Below, in pieces: positions 12,568 through 23,178 of a DNA stretch of 64,000 bases. Position 1 is the stretch's first letter, and each line of letters starts with the position of its first letter. The notes beneath the pieces are model-generated. The model saw nothing but the letters and a program-made list of their open reading frames with translations, made no database searches and was not told the DNA's origin. Origin of the DNA: Neostapfia colusana (lineage: Eukaryota; Streptophyta; Magnoliopsida; Poales; Poaceae); assembly GCA_030760725.1 (NCBI GenBank), contig JASWHV010000002.1, positions 60,195,900-60,259,899 of the forward strand, read 5' to 3'. The position numbers were made by a program, and so were the translations under genes.

Positions 12568-15500
12568 TGACACGACCCCACTGGTCCTGTCGAGCCAGGA
12601 TCACGCTGAGGGGTGCTGCGTTGCACAACACCGTATAACACACGTCAAAGGTACAAAGCGGAAGCGGAAGCTTTATTACATAAACAAGTTTATTAACATG
12701 TTTACATCAAAATAAGTTTAGTCCACACTCGCGGGCGTAGACTAAGCATCAAGTGCACGTTCAGCCCTCGAACGTGTCCTTGCTAGCACACTCGCACACT
12801 AACTCTGCGGCGTGCACGACTCCCACTCGACGGGGTTCCCCTCCTGGGGTTCCGTCTCCTCTTCGGGAGTCCCTTCCTCATAGAACCCTGCAAAAGCTTC
12901 AAACACAAGCAGTGAGCACGAAGGCTCAGCAAGTCTGACCCGTCTCACCTAAACATGAAACTTCTACATGAGGGTGATGGGTTGCATGAGGTAAAAATCA
13001 TTTGCAAGGACTCGCCTAATTAGTAGAACCTTACTTTCAAGTTTTAGCAGCAGGTTGTGGAGAACCTTACGCGAAGGTACATGAGAGAGCCGCAATCAAA
13101 CAAGAAACGCATTTCTCTCATGTACTTTGCCCAAAGTTGAAAAGAACTTTAGTTAGCTCTAAGCTACAGCATATCATTAACAATCAATGTCCATCTTTCA
13201 ATCAGCAACATTTTAACATGTAACTAGCCTGTTCTTTCTACGTCACGGTACAGTGAACAAGTGGTACTCACTGACCGCGAGGGACGGCGATTATAATCGA
13301 TTTACACCTGCAGGGATCACCCGAACAACCCGTCACGTACGCCCGTACTCGATGTTGCCTACAACAACCATCACGGACGCCGTACGCGACTACCTTTCAC
13401 CCGTTAGCCAAATATTGAACCGGTCCCATCGTCCCGAGCAAGAGGTCCCTGCACGCGCATCTCTGTGCCGCCAGCTGATTTACACCTCGAGCTCTCAACC
13501 TACCCTCTGAACGACGGGCAATGCCTCAACACCCAGCTACCCGAGTTACATCAGTTTCCCGGTTCCCATATAGCCGGTAGGTCTTCGGTACTGTTCTAGC
13601 TTGTTCAACAGGCCCGCACACGGCTCGGTCCTCAATCGACACAAGCGGAGCTACAGCACACAGGCCCCAAAGTCCTGCTGCCCTTACTCTCCGCTCGGTC
13701 TCATTTTCTTGCCATGTGTTTCATGTGCTATCTCTACCCGAGCAATGTGCCTCTAGCCTATTCTCGCGAGTAGTTCCAACTACTCGACTTGTACCGAATC
13801 CTACTCTATCCTAGCAATGCAGTGGCTAACGAGGTTTGCAATCCTAAACCCAACCCATAGTTTTCTTGGCTGTGCAGTTGGGTTTCCAATCAAGACTCTA
13901 ATGCAAAGAACAAAGAAAACAAGTATGTGCTCAAAACAATAAAAATTTGTAAAAAGGTTAATGCAAACCGGGGCTTGCCTTGCTGCTCTTGGTCGTAGGC
14001 TAGCTGTTCCTCCGGAGTAACGAAGTCTAGAACTTCGGGTTCCTCCTCGACCTTAGCGACTACATGATAAGAACAATGTATGTATTAATTTAGATGCATT
14101 TGTATTAACTTCGAAGTTGTGAAGTCTATAACCTTTGCTAGATAGACCTAATGACTGTGAAACTTTTACTGTGGCTTGGTTACAACCTAAACAGGGAATT
14201 GGTCAAGTTTTAGTTGCAGCAAAGCTCATGTGAGCCCTCCACAAATAATTATGTCCTTGACCTTCATTGGAACTCTTAGGGTGTTCTAGGAATTTTCATG
14301 AGACAACCTATGACTTTCTGAAAACTAGATTTTCAGAGGGTTCTAATGGAGTTGGTCTCACTTAATTTGGAAGTCTCTAACTAAAGATATGAGCTAAACA
14401 ATTTCAGAGAAAATCCTGAAAATGTTTCTGAACATTTTCTATTTTCTCTGGAACAGTTTTACTAATCACACCATTAGGTGGACTAAATGAGCTCAAATGG
14501 ATCTGAAATTTTTATGGTAGTTCAAGGATATTTTGGTGAACATCTCAGCAAAATTTCAGGATTTTCCTCCAAATGATTCTCCAGTTAAAATTCCTAACAG
14601 TTTAAACTTTAAGGAATTAATTCTGGAGAATTAAGGAATTTCATGAAGTGACACTTGATTTTCTGGAAAGTACTCAAAGAGCTGAATCCAGCAAAATTTG
14701 GTTCACTCAATTTGGAGCTTTCTAGCCAAAGTTATAAGGATTTGAAGTTTGAAGGAAATCTGAAAATCGGGGAAAAGTTTAAACTCGCGCGTGGGCCCAG
14801 GGGACACGCGTCGCACGCCGAAGCGACAGCACACCGCGGCCCACAAGGCTTTTGCGCGCCAGCACACCCGATCCCGGCCGCAGCCGGATCCCGATTCAAA
14901 ATATCGGCCGCTGACAGCTGGGGTCCACCCCCTTCTTCAACCTCGCGACACCCGCGCTCCGCCGCCGAGGGACCTCGCCGGAGAGCTCGCCGCCGGCTGC
15001 TGTACAGCTTCAAACTTCTTGATTCTGGCCGCCCCTGCCTACTTTTACTTGGGGAACATGATCCGAGGGTCAGCTGCTCATGACAACGGCCGGAGCATGG
15101 TCGGCGACGAGCCGCCATATCGGAACGACTTCGGCCATGTCGGCTGATGCTCCTAGTGCCTCAGCTACTTGGGAAACCGGTCGGGGAGCATCAGTGGACC
15201 TCAGAGAAGGTCGACATGAACTCGGGGCAGCTCGGGGAAGGCCCGAAATAGGTCCTCACCGTGCGCCCGATACCCCCCGTTCGTTCCGCCATTAGTAGAC
15301 CTTGAATTACGCCGGGCACAGAGGTTCTCCGGCTCAGAGTTGTGAAGGCAACTTGTGCGTCACCGTGTCTAGCTCGTGTGGGAGTGGCCTGAGGCCCTCT
15401 AATCCTTTCTAGAGCACGAATTAAACAGAATCGTACCCGAAGGTCGTTCTGCACACAGAAAGGGGAAAAGTGGAAATTCGCCGCCGGTGAGCAACCACTC

Positions 15501-16612
15501 GAGCTGTGGCTCGGGGATGAGCAGCACCGGTCACCTGCGCGTCCAAGGGTGCCTTGGCTTGGGCGTGATAACGCCCAGGTTGGGCTGTCCACGAGAGCCC
15601 GAAGTGCGGCGGTTTCCAGTTCCGAGTTTGATCTTTCGGCACAGCCGATATCACTCGGTTTCAATCGATCTCAAGCAATGGGGAGGATGGAGGATGGTTG
15701 CTAGTACCTTGCTGGGACCTTGAAATGGAAAGAGGGAGCTGCGATCGGCTTGATCAAGCAGGAACTCGAGCGGCGGCGATGGCAGTGGAGAAATGGATCG
15801 TGCACGTCGGCAGCTCGGGGAATGGCGACTGAAGCACGCCGGGGAGGGAATAAATAGGCCGGTCGGCCGGTCTCCGGCTTGGGGCACGCAGCAGGAGCTG
15901 GCGCCGGCTGCCCCCTTCGGTGGCGCGCGCGCACAGCTGCCGGGAACCGACTGAACTGTGGTTCAGTCGGTTTGCTTTGAGGCTGAGGCTGACATGTGGG
16001 TCCCACTCCTCTTTTAACCTCTGAAATTTATTCCTAACAGCTGTGGTAAACAGTGAACCCTATTCTACCCTTGGCAACTCAAATTATTCACCCAAGAGCC
16101 ATTTGAATTGATCAAAGTTCAAATGAGGTTTGGTTTGAATGAATTTCAGCACAAGTGCAGTTTGAAATTCAAATAAAGTTTGAATTTCTCCCCCTTAGCT
16201 CATGTCAAGATCAACTCCAAATGGAGTGAAAATTGGTGTGTGAGCTCACAAAAATGTGCTGAGCAAGAATATGCCTTCCACTTTTAAATTCAGTGGGTGA
16301 AAACAGTTTGAATTTGAATATGTTTTCAAACTGCCCCTTTCCTATCTACACCCAAGATGACCTCAAAAATGTTTTGAATTTGGGTGAAACTTGGCATGGA
16401 CATCCTTGGCAAAGTGTAGGAGTTTTCATATGTCCAGCCCATCTATATCACATGTGGGAAGTACCACTTTTGCAATGTGTGAGTTTGTTCCCTAATGAGC
16501 ATGTTGATAATTGTTACTTGCTCTTTATTTGTGTTCATCATTTTTCCTCAAATGAGGTGTGTGGTGTGGGGATGAACACTGCAAATGGGTGTCAAAAACT
16601 GAGGCCCTTACA
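12568..16612 (-). repeat. 5' LTR of element 1
   Basis: 4,045 bp, the same length as the 3' LTR at 2557-6601 and matching it wherever compared. Its U3 end (plus-strand CTTACA at 16607-16612) abuts TTAA and then the U3 end of element 2. The promoter-proximal part (about 15100-16000) differs at many sites from the LTRs of element 2. Confidence 0.95.
12799..15118 (-). CDS. Predicted three-exon mini-gene inside LTR (element 1, 5' copy)
   Basis: Exon 1 is 15049-15118, exon 2 13979-14059 and exon 3 12799-12887. Introns are phase 1; the second uses a GC donor. See 18112-20431 for the model and its support. It is identical in predicted product to the other full copies of this family. Confidence 0.45.
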
Positions 16613-16616
16613 TTAA
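16613..16616. other. TTAA junction at the centre of the inverted dimer
   Basis: The centre reads CTTACATTAATGTAAG (16607-16622), a perfect palindrome. Each LTR begins TGTAAG, and each polypurine tract is followed by AA before that TG. Two cDNA ends still carrying AA, joined blunt, give exactly TT plus AA. Retroviral two-LTR junctions likewise keep the two bases that integrase normally removes from each end. Confidence 0.85.
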
Positions 16617-17370
16617 TGTAAGGGCCTCAGTTTTTGACACCCATTTGCAGTGTTCATCCCCACACCACACACCTCATTTGAGGAAAAATGATGAACACAA
16701 ATAAAGAGCAAGTAACAATTATCAACATGCTCATTAGGGAACAAACTCACACATTGCAAAAGTGGTACTTCCCACATGTGATATAGATGGGCTGGACATA
16801 TGAAAACTCCTACACTTTGCCAAGGATGTCCATGCCAAGTTTCACCCAAATTCAAAACATTTTTGAGGTCATCTTGGGTGTAGATAGGAAAGGGGCAGTT
16901 TGAAAACATATTCAAATTCAAACTGTTTTCACCCACTGAATTTAAAAGTGGAAGGCATATTCTTGCTCAGCACATTTTTGTGAGCTCACACACCAATTTT
17001 CACTCCATTTGGAGTTGATCTTGACATGAGCTAAGGGGGAGAAATTCAAACTTTATTTGAATTTCAAACTGCACTTGTGCTGAAATTCATTCAAACCAAA
17101 CCTCATTTGAACTTTGATCAATTCAAATGGCTCTTGGGTGAATAATTTGAGTTGCCAAGGGTAGAATAGGGTTCACTGTTTACCACAGCTGTTAGGAATA
17201 AATTTCAGAGGTTAAAAGAGGAGTGGGACCCACATGTCAGCCTCAGCCTCAAAGCAAACCGACTGAACCACAGTTCAGTCGGTTCCCGGCTGTTGTGCGC
17301 GCGCGCCACCGAAGGGGCCGGCCGGCGCCAGCTCCTGCTGCGTGCCCCAAGCCGGAGGCCAGCCGGCCGA

Positions 17371-17380
17371 GCTATTTATT
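17371..17380 (+). promoter_or_regulatory. Putative TATA box of element 2 LTR
   Basis: GCTATTTATT is followed by a C-rich stretch, about 755 bp into the LTR. A likely 5' untranslated intron follows: a donor at 17520 (AAG then GTACTAG) and an acceptor at 17781-17782 after a pyrimidine tract (TTCTGTGTGCAG). The start site is not determined. Confidence 0.55.
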
Positions 17381-18111
17381 CCCTCCCCGGCGTACCTCAG
17401 TCACCATTTCCCCGGGCTACCGACGTGCGCGACTGCTTTTCCCACTGCCATCGCCGCCGCTCGAGTTCCTGCTTGATCAAGCCGATCGCAGCTCCCTCTT
17501 TCCATTTCAAGGTCCCAGCAAGGTACTAGCAACCATCCTCCATCCTTCCCATTGATAGAAATCGATTGAAACCGAGTGATATCGGCTGTGCCGAAAGATC
17601 AAACTCGGAACTGGAAACCGCCGCACCTCGGGCTCTCGTGGACAGCCCAACCTGGGCGTTGTCACGCCCGAGCCAAGGCACCCTTGGACGCGCAAGTGAT
17701 CGGTGCTGCTCATCCCCGAGCCACAGCTCGAGTGGTTGCTCACCGGCGGCGAATTTCCACTTTTCCCCTTTCTGTGTGCAGAACGACCCTCGGGTACGAT
17801 TCTGTTTAATTCGTGCTCTAGAAAGGATTAGAGGGCCTCAGGCCACTCCCACACGAACTAGACACGGTGACGCACAAGTTGCCTTCACAACTCTGGGCCG
17901 GAGGACTTCTGTGCCCGGCGTAATTCAAGGTCTACTGATGGCGGAACGCACGGGGGGTATCGGGCGCACGGTGAGGACCTATTTCGGGCCTTCCCCGAGC
18001 TGCCTCGAGCTCATGTCGACCTTCTCTGAGGTCCACTGATGCTCCCCGACCGATTTCCCAAGTAGCTGAGGTACTAGGAGCGTCAGCCGTCATGGCCGAA
18101 GTCGTTCCGAT

Positions 18112-20431
18112 ATGGCGGCTCGTCGCCGACCATGCTCCGGCCGTTGTCATGAGCAGCTGACCCTCGGATCATGTTCCCCAAGTAAAAGTAGGCAGGGGCG
18201 GCCAGAATCAAGAAGTTTGAAGCTGTACAGCAGCCGGCGGCGAGCTCTCCGGCGAGGTCCCTCGGCGGCGGAGCGCGGGTGTCGCGAGGTTGAAGAAGGG
18301 GGTGGACCCCAGCTGTCAGCGGCCGATATTTTGAATCGGGATCCGGCTGCGGCCGGGATCGGGTGTGCTGGCGCGCAAAAGCCTTGTGGGCCGCGGTGTG
18401 CTGTCGTTTCGGCGTGCGACGCGTGTCCCCTGGGCCCACGCGCGAGTTTAAACTTTTCCCCGATTTTCAGATTTCCTTCAAACTTCAAATCCTTATAACT
18501 TTGGCTAGAAAGCTCCAAATTGAGTGAACCAAATTTTGCTGGATTCAGCTCTTTGAGTACTTTCCAGAAAATCAAGTGTCACTTCATGAAATTCCTTAAT
18601 TCTCCAGAATTAATTCCTTAAAGTTTAAACTGTTAGGAATTTTAACTGGAGAATCATTTGGAGGAAAATCCTGAAATTTTGCTGAGATGTTCACCAAAAT
18701 ATCCTTGAACTACCATAAAAATTTCAGATCCATTTGAGCTCATTTAGTCCACCTAATGGTGTGATTAGTAAAACTGTTCCAGAGAAAATAGAAAATGTTC
18801 AGAAACATTTTCAGGATTTTCTCTGAAATTGTTTAGCTCATATCTTTAGTTAGAGACTTCCAAATTAAGTGAGACCAACTCCATTAGAACCCTCTGAAAA
18901 TCTAGTTTTCAGAAAGTCATAGGTTGTCTCATGAAAATTCCTAGAACACCCTAAGAGTTCCAATGAAGGTCAAGGACATAATTATTTGTGGAGGGCTCAC
19001 ATGAGCTTTGCTGCAACTAAAACTTGACCAATTCCCTGTTTAGGTTGTAACCAAGCCACAGTAAAAGTTTCACAGTCATTAGGTCTATCTAGCAAAGGTT
19101 ATAGACTTCACAACTTCGAAGTTAATACAAATGCATCTAAATTAATACATACATTGTTCTTATCATGTAGTCGCTAAGGTCGAGGAGGAACCCGAAGTTC
19201 TAGACTTCGTTACTCCGGAGGAACAGCTAGCCTACGACCAAGAGCAGCAAGGCAAGCCCCGGTTTGCATTAACCTTTTTACAAATTTTTATTGTTTTGAG
19301 CACATACTTGTTTTCTTTGTTCTTTGCATTAGAGTCTTGATTGGAAACCCAACTGCACAGCCAAGAAAACTATGGGTTGGGTTTAGGATTGCAAACCTCG
19401 TTAGCCACTGCATTGCTAGGATAGAGTAGGATTCGGTACAAGTCGAGTAGTTGGAACTACTCGCGAGAATAGGCTAGAGGCACATTGCTCGGGTAGAGAT
19501 AGCACATGAAACACATGGCAAGAAAATGAGACCGAGCGGAGAGTAAGGGCAGCAGGACTTTGGGGCCTGTGTGCTGTAGCTCCGCTTGTGTCGATTGAGG
19601 ACCGAGCCGTGTGCGGGCCTGTTGAACAAGCTAGAACAGTACCGAAGACCTACCGGCTATATGGGAACCGGGAAACTGATGTAACTCGGGTAGCTGGGTG
19701 TTGAGGCATTGCCCGTCGTTCAGAGGGTAGGTTGAGAGCTCGAGGTGTAAATCAGCTGGCGGCACAGAGATGCGCGTGCAGGGACCTCTTGCTCGGGACG
19801 ATGGGACCGGTTCAATATTTGGCTAACGGGTGAAAGGTAGTCGCGTACGGCGTCCGTGATGGTTGTTGTAGGCAACATCGAGTACGGGCGTACGTGACGG
19901 GTTGTTCGGGTGATCCCTGCAGGTGTAAATCGATTATAATCGCCGTCCCTCGCGGTCAGTGAGTACCACTTGTTCACTGTACCGTGACGTAGAAAGAACA
20001 GGCTAGTTACATGTTAAAATGTTGCTGATTGAAAGATGGACATTGATTGTTAATGATATGCTGTAGCTTAGAGCTAACTAAAGTTCTTTTCAACTTTGGG
20101 CAAAGTACATGAGAGAAATGCGTTTCTTGTTTGATTGCGGCTCTCTCATGTACCTTCGCGTAAGGTTCTCCACAACCTGCTGCTAAAACTTGAAAGTAAG
20201 GTTCTACTAATTAGGCGAGTCCTTGCAAATGATTTTTACCTCATGCAACCCATCACCCTCATGTAGAAGTTTCATGTTTAGGTGAGACGGGTCAGACTTG
20301 CTGAGCCTTCGTGCTCACTGCTTGTGTTTGAAGCTTTTGCAGGGTTCTATGAGGAAGGGACTCCCGAAGAGGAGACGGAACCCCAGGAGGGGAACCCCGT
20401 CGAGTGGGAGTCGTGCACGCCGCAGAGTTAG
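18112..20431 (+). CDS. Predicted three-exon mini-gene inside LTR (element 2, 5' copy)
   Basis: Exon 1 (18112-18181, 70 nt) runs from an ATG to a GTAAAAG donor; exon 2 (19171-19251, 81 nt) from a CATGTAG acceptor to a GC donor (CAAG then GCAAGC); exon 3 (20343-20431) from a TTTTGCAG acceptor to TAG. Both introns are phase 1 and the joined frame is open for 79 codons. Exon 1 is Arg-rich, exon 2 is rich in Glu and Gln, and exon 3 begins GFYEEG and ends near ESCTPQS. Poly(A) signals follow at 20536 and 20553, so promoter, gene and terminator all fit inside one LTR. The layout recurs in LTR G and solo LTR E. No domain is recognised. Exon 1 is the weakest part: its protein differs from that of LTR G and may be frameshifted. 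Confidence 0.5.
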
Positions 20432-20535
20432 TGTGCGAGTGTGCTAGCAAGGACACGTTCGAGGGCTGAACGTGCACTTGATGCTTAGTCTACGCCCGCG
20501 AGTGTGGACTAAACTTATTTTGATGTAAACATGTT

Positions 20536-20558
20536 AATAAACTTGTTTATGTAATAAA
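20536..20558 (+). terminator. Poly(A) signals of element 2 LTR
   Basis: Two AATAAA hexamers (20536-20541 and 20553-20558) lie 105-127 bp before the LTR end. They would serve the retroelement RNA in the 3' LTR and the mini-gene in either LTR. The 3' LTR of element 2 has lost this segment. Confidence 0.65.
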
Positions 20559-20665
20559 GCTTCCGCTTCCGCTTTGTACCTTTGACGTGTGTTATACGGT
20601 GTTGTGCAACGCAGCACCCCTCAGCGTGATCCTGGCTCGACAGGACCAGTGGGGTCGTGTCAGCG

Positions 20666-20677
20666 TGGTATCAGAGC
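20666..20677 (+). other. Primer-binding site, initiator tRNA-Met (element 2)
   Basis: TGGTATCAGAGC starts three bases after the LTR end, the same spacing as in element 1. Confidence 0.93.
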
Positions 20678-22161
20678 TCGCTTGAGGTTTAACACAGTAC
20701 AAAGGTCTTCTTTTTCAAAAATCCAGTGAGGAACGAGTTAGTAGCCCGTATAAGGATGTTATTAGCATATAGAAAGTGGCATATTAACCTATTTGTTATG
20801 TCGGAAAATCGTGCATCTCGGGACGTTCATGTCTTGGGGGGTGCACGTAAGCGCTGTCCACCAGTGCGCACAAGCTGAAGGGTGGAGCCCCACGGGTGGC
20901 AGGTAACCCGACCCGCTTTGATATCCTCTACGACTCTTCATGTCGTTTGGGGTATTCGAGCAACGTCTGTCCCTGGCGTGCGTGGTGCAACATGGGAGAC
21001 CCCGTCACGTGGTCTGAAACGTGAACACGTAACTCAAGGCGTGTTTGGCTTGAGAACATCCGGGCGAGTGATGACGGCCGGGTGTACAAACTGTATGGAT
21101 TCCGGGCTCGGTGTGCAGCCGAGTCTGATGATTGTTTGAGTTTCTGCAGGTAGCCTTACCACGAAACGGTAGACGTGTAGCATCCGTGTGCGAGTGACGA
21201 GTAGTGCCACTGAACTAACGAAGCCGGCTAAATCCGGTATAGGTTTTTCCTTTGTGAGGACGTAGTACCGACATGATCTGGTGACGCCTCGACGTCACAC
21301 CCAACTAAATGAACAACTTCATTTAAAAACTTGAAGGTTTGATCCAAAGTAGTAAAACTTGATGTAACTCCTTCCCTTGAACAGGATATTCAAAGTTAAT
21401 AAGTTTTCAACTTATAGGATGTTAAGGACAGAGCACTCTGTTTTCAGCTAAATCAAGGCTGAAGTTAATCAGAGGTTAGAGGTTGAGTTCTTTCGAGGTT
21501 GGGATCGTATGATACATTTCTGGAAAGCTTTGGAGGAGCTTTACAACTTTTCTGTTGAGTTCCAGAGGTGTTTCATCCCTTAACCACTCGAAAAATGCAG
21601 TAGAGTTGAAACTGTCCAGAAAACAGGACGGAGCAAAGACTCTCTGTAGACTCTCTGTAAATTAAGCATAACTTCCTGCATAAAAATCCAAAAATAGAAA
21701 ATGAGGTAGTTCTGGAAAGCTTATGAGATGGGTTACAACTTTGTAACAGAAAGTTTTGTCAGATTAGGAACAGAATTAACTGGAATTCTTGGATCAAATC
21801 AGTACCTAAGGCAGGGAGGTGCTGTCCAATTGTTTCCAGAAATTCTGTTAACTTTGACATCTCATAACTTTTGAACCAGAGCAGATCTTAGGCCAACCAA
21901 ATACTTTCTGGAAAGCTATTGAAGTTAACTTTAACTTTGATGTTGAGCTCCAGGACTGGTTTTGCTTTTAACCTGGCCTAAATCAGATTGTTATGGAAAC
22001 TGGTCAGGGCTGTCATGGGAACAGCAGATCAGCAGTCAAATTTGTTTAAAAATTTGAACTATGTTTCCAAGTGTTAAGGGTTCAATGACATATCTTATGT
22101 TATAACTCAATGGTTTACTGTTTAAATAAATATTTGACATTTCTCAAATATATTTTTACAG
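20678..22161 (+). other. Untranslated leader of element 2
   Basis: About 1.5 kb without a supported reading frame. A possible splice donor lies after TTTCTGCAG near 21150 (GTAGCC), and a clear acceptor (TATATTTTTACAG) ends at 22161, directly before the ORF1 start codon. A leader intron is therefore plausible. Confidence 0.6.
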
Positions 22162-23178
22162 ATGGCAGCAGATAAACGGTTGGAGAACGGGTGGGTAGTT
22201 TCCCACTGCTCTGACCGTAGCGGCTACCCGGGAGCATTGTGGCTAATGCTCCAATATTTCGGGTACAACCAGATGCCGCAATACTTCGCCAAGGAAGAAG
22301 GCGAAGAGGGGAACAAGACGTGGACGATCCATGTCGAGGTTCCTGCAGGGCCTACGCCACCCGGTTGGGTGCCATTCACCGTCACGGTGAGAGGAAGACA
22401 ACCGGAAGGGATGTGGCAAGTGGCAGCCCGTGACACTATGTCACGTTTCTGCCAACTACACGTACAGGCTATGGAGGGAACTCCATACGCACTCGTTCCG
22501 GTGGAGGGACGAGCTCAGCATGTGTGGGAAGAGAGGTACCTGGAGGCAACAGACCCGAATTGCCCAAGGTACAACCCCGCGGAGGCCAACCTCAGCCTCC
22601 AAATGAGGGCGGGAAACGCTGTGATGGACAGCCAAGCTGTTCATACGGAGCATCTCGCCACCAAGCTCAAGGAGAGCACAAGCCGTGGAGATCATTTTGA
22701 GAGTGCTCACAGTGCACTCCGCAATGTGCTCCTTCCGACGATCAAGCGACTGAATGAACAACACAATCAGTTGCGTCGTCTGAAGAAGGCAAAGAAGAAG
22801 AGCCGTGTTGACATTGCGGCGTTGCAAGAGCTGGTGCAGACCCTAACCCAGCAGAATGAGGACCTTGCTCAAGAGCGGGACGACGCTATTGAGGAAGGAC
22901 AAGGCTGGGAAGAGGACTACAACCAGGCTATGGACGAGGTGCATGCATTGCAGGACCTCGTGCCCCCGGTATTGGGCGTACCGGTAGTCTTGGGTCTTCC
23001 AGCCATGGGAGAACCTGGAATGGGAGAAGAGGTGGTAGACCCCGAGTATTCCACCAGCAGCGGCCACATGTTACAAGTGTGGTCGTCCAGGACACTTCGC
23101 GAGCAGTTGCCCGGAGAGGCAAGGCGGCGGAGTGGCACCACAGTTTCCGGGGAGGAATCAACCCCGGAACCCTACTAA
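22162..23178 (+). CDS. ORF1, 338-residue Gag-position protein (element 2)
   Basis: It starts at an ATG that immediately follows TTTTTACAG and ends inside the start of pol. The predicted coiled coil (193-265) contains runs such as [10 protein letters not shown] and [10 protein letters not shown]. No capsid core of the usual gypsy Gag type is visible between the coiled coil and the overlap with the zinc knuckle, so a capsid-coding segment may be missing. Both elements share exactly this structure, so it predates the insertion. Function is unknown. Confidence 0.75.
   Translation: MAADKRLENGWVVSHCSDRSGYPGALWLMLQYFGYNQMPQYFAKEEGEEGNKTWTIHVEVPAGPTPPGWVPFTVTVRGRQPEGMWQVAARDTMSRFCQLHVQAMEGTPYALVPVEGRAQHVWEERYLEATDPNCPRYNPAEANLSLQMRAGNAVMDSQAVHTEHLATKLKESTSRGDHFESAHSALRNVLLPTIKRLNEQHNQLRRLKKAKKKSRVDIAALQELVQTLTQQNEDLAQERDDAIEEGQGWEEDYNQAMDEVHALQDLVPPVLGVPVVLGLPAMGEPGMGEEVVDPEYSTSSGHMLQVWSSRTLREQLPGEARRRSGTTVSGEESTPEPY

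Larger units (their letters stand above)
2557..16612 (-). mobile_element. Element 1: full-length Tekay-like Ty3/gypsy retrotransposon
   Basis: This 14,056 bp element is complete: two 4,045 bp LTRs exactly 10,011 bp apart, an initiator-Met primer site, ORF1, an intact pol and a polypurine tract. Order on the minus strand is LTR, primer site, leader, ORF1, pol, polypurine tract, LTR. The two LTRs agreed wherever I compared them, the sign of a recent insertion. Protease-RT-RNase H-integrase-chromodomain order and the long LTR place it with Tekay/Del chromoviruses. That lineage call is by resemblance, not by a tree. Confidence 0.95.
16617..20662 (+). repeat. 5' LTR of element 2
   Basis: 4,046 bp, TGTAAGGG to CGTGTCA. 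It matches the surviving part of the 3' LTR (26628-30332) at an offset of 10,011. Compared with element 1, differences concentrate at about 17300-18110, around the core promoter and first transcribed region, while downstream of about 18150 I found almost none. Confidence 0.95.

Noticed and set aside
16607..16622. CTTACATTAATGTAAG as a regulatory palindrome or small inverted-repeat transposon with a TTAA target
   Set aside because: It is fully explained as two LTR starts plus two AA dinucleotides. No TTAA-specific transposon ends or transposase are present.
16293..16936. Mirrored 107-codon frames at the start of the LTRs (also 6282-6896 and 26333-26947)
   Set aside because: They are antisense to the LTR and cross the junction, or run into the antisense of pol. 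There is no similarity to known proteins and no promoter.
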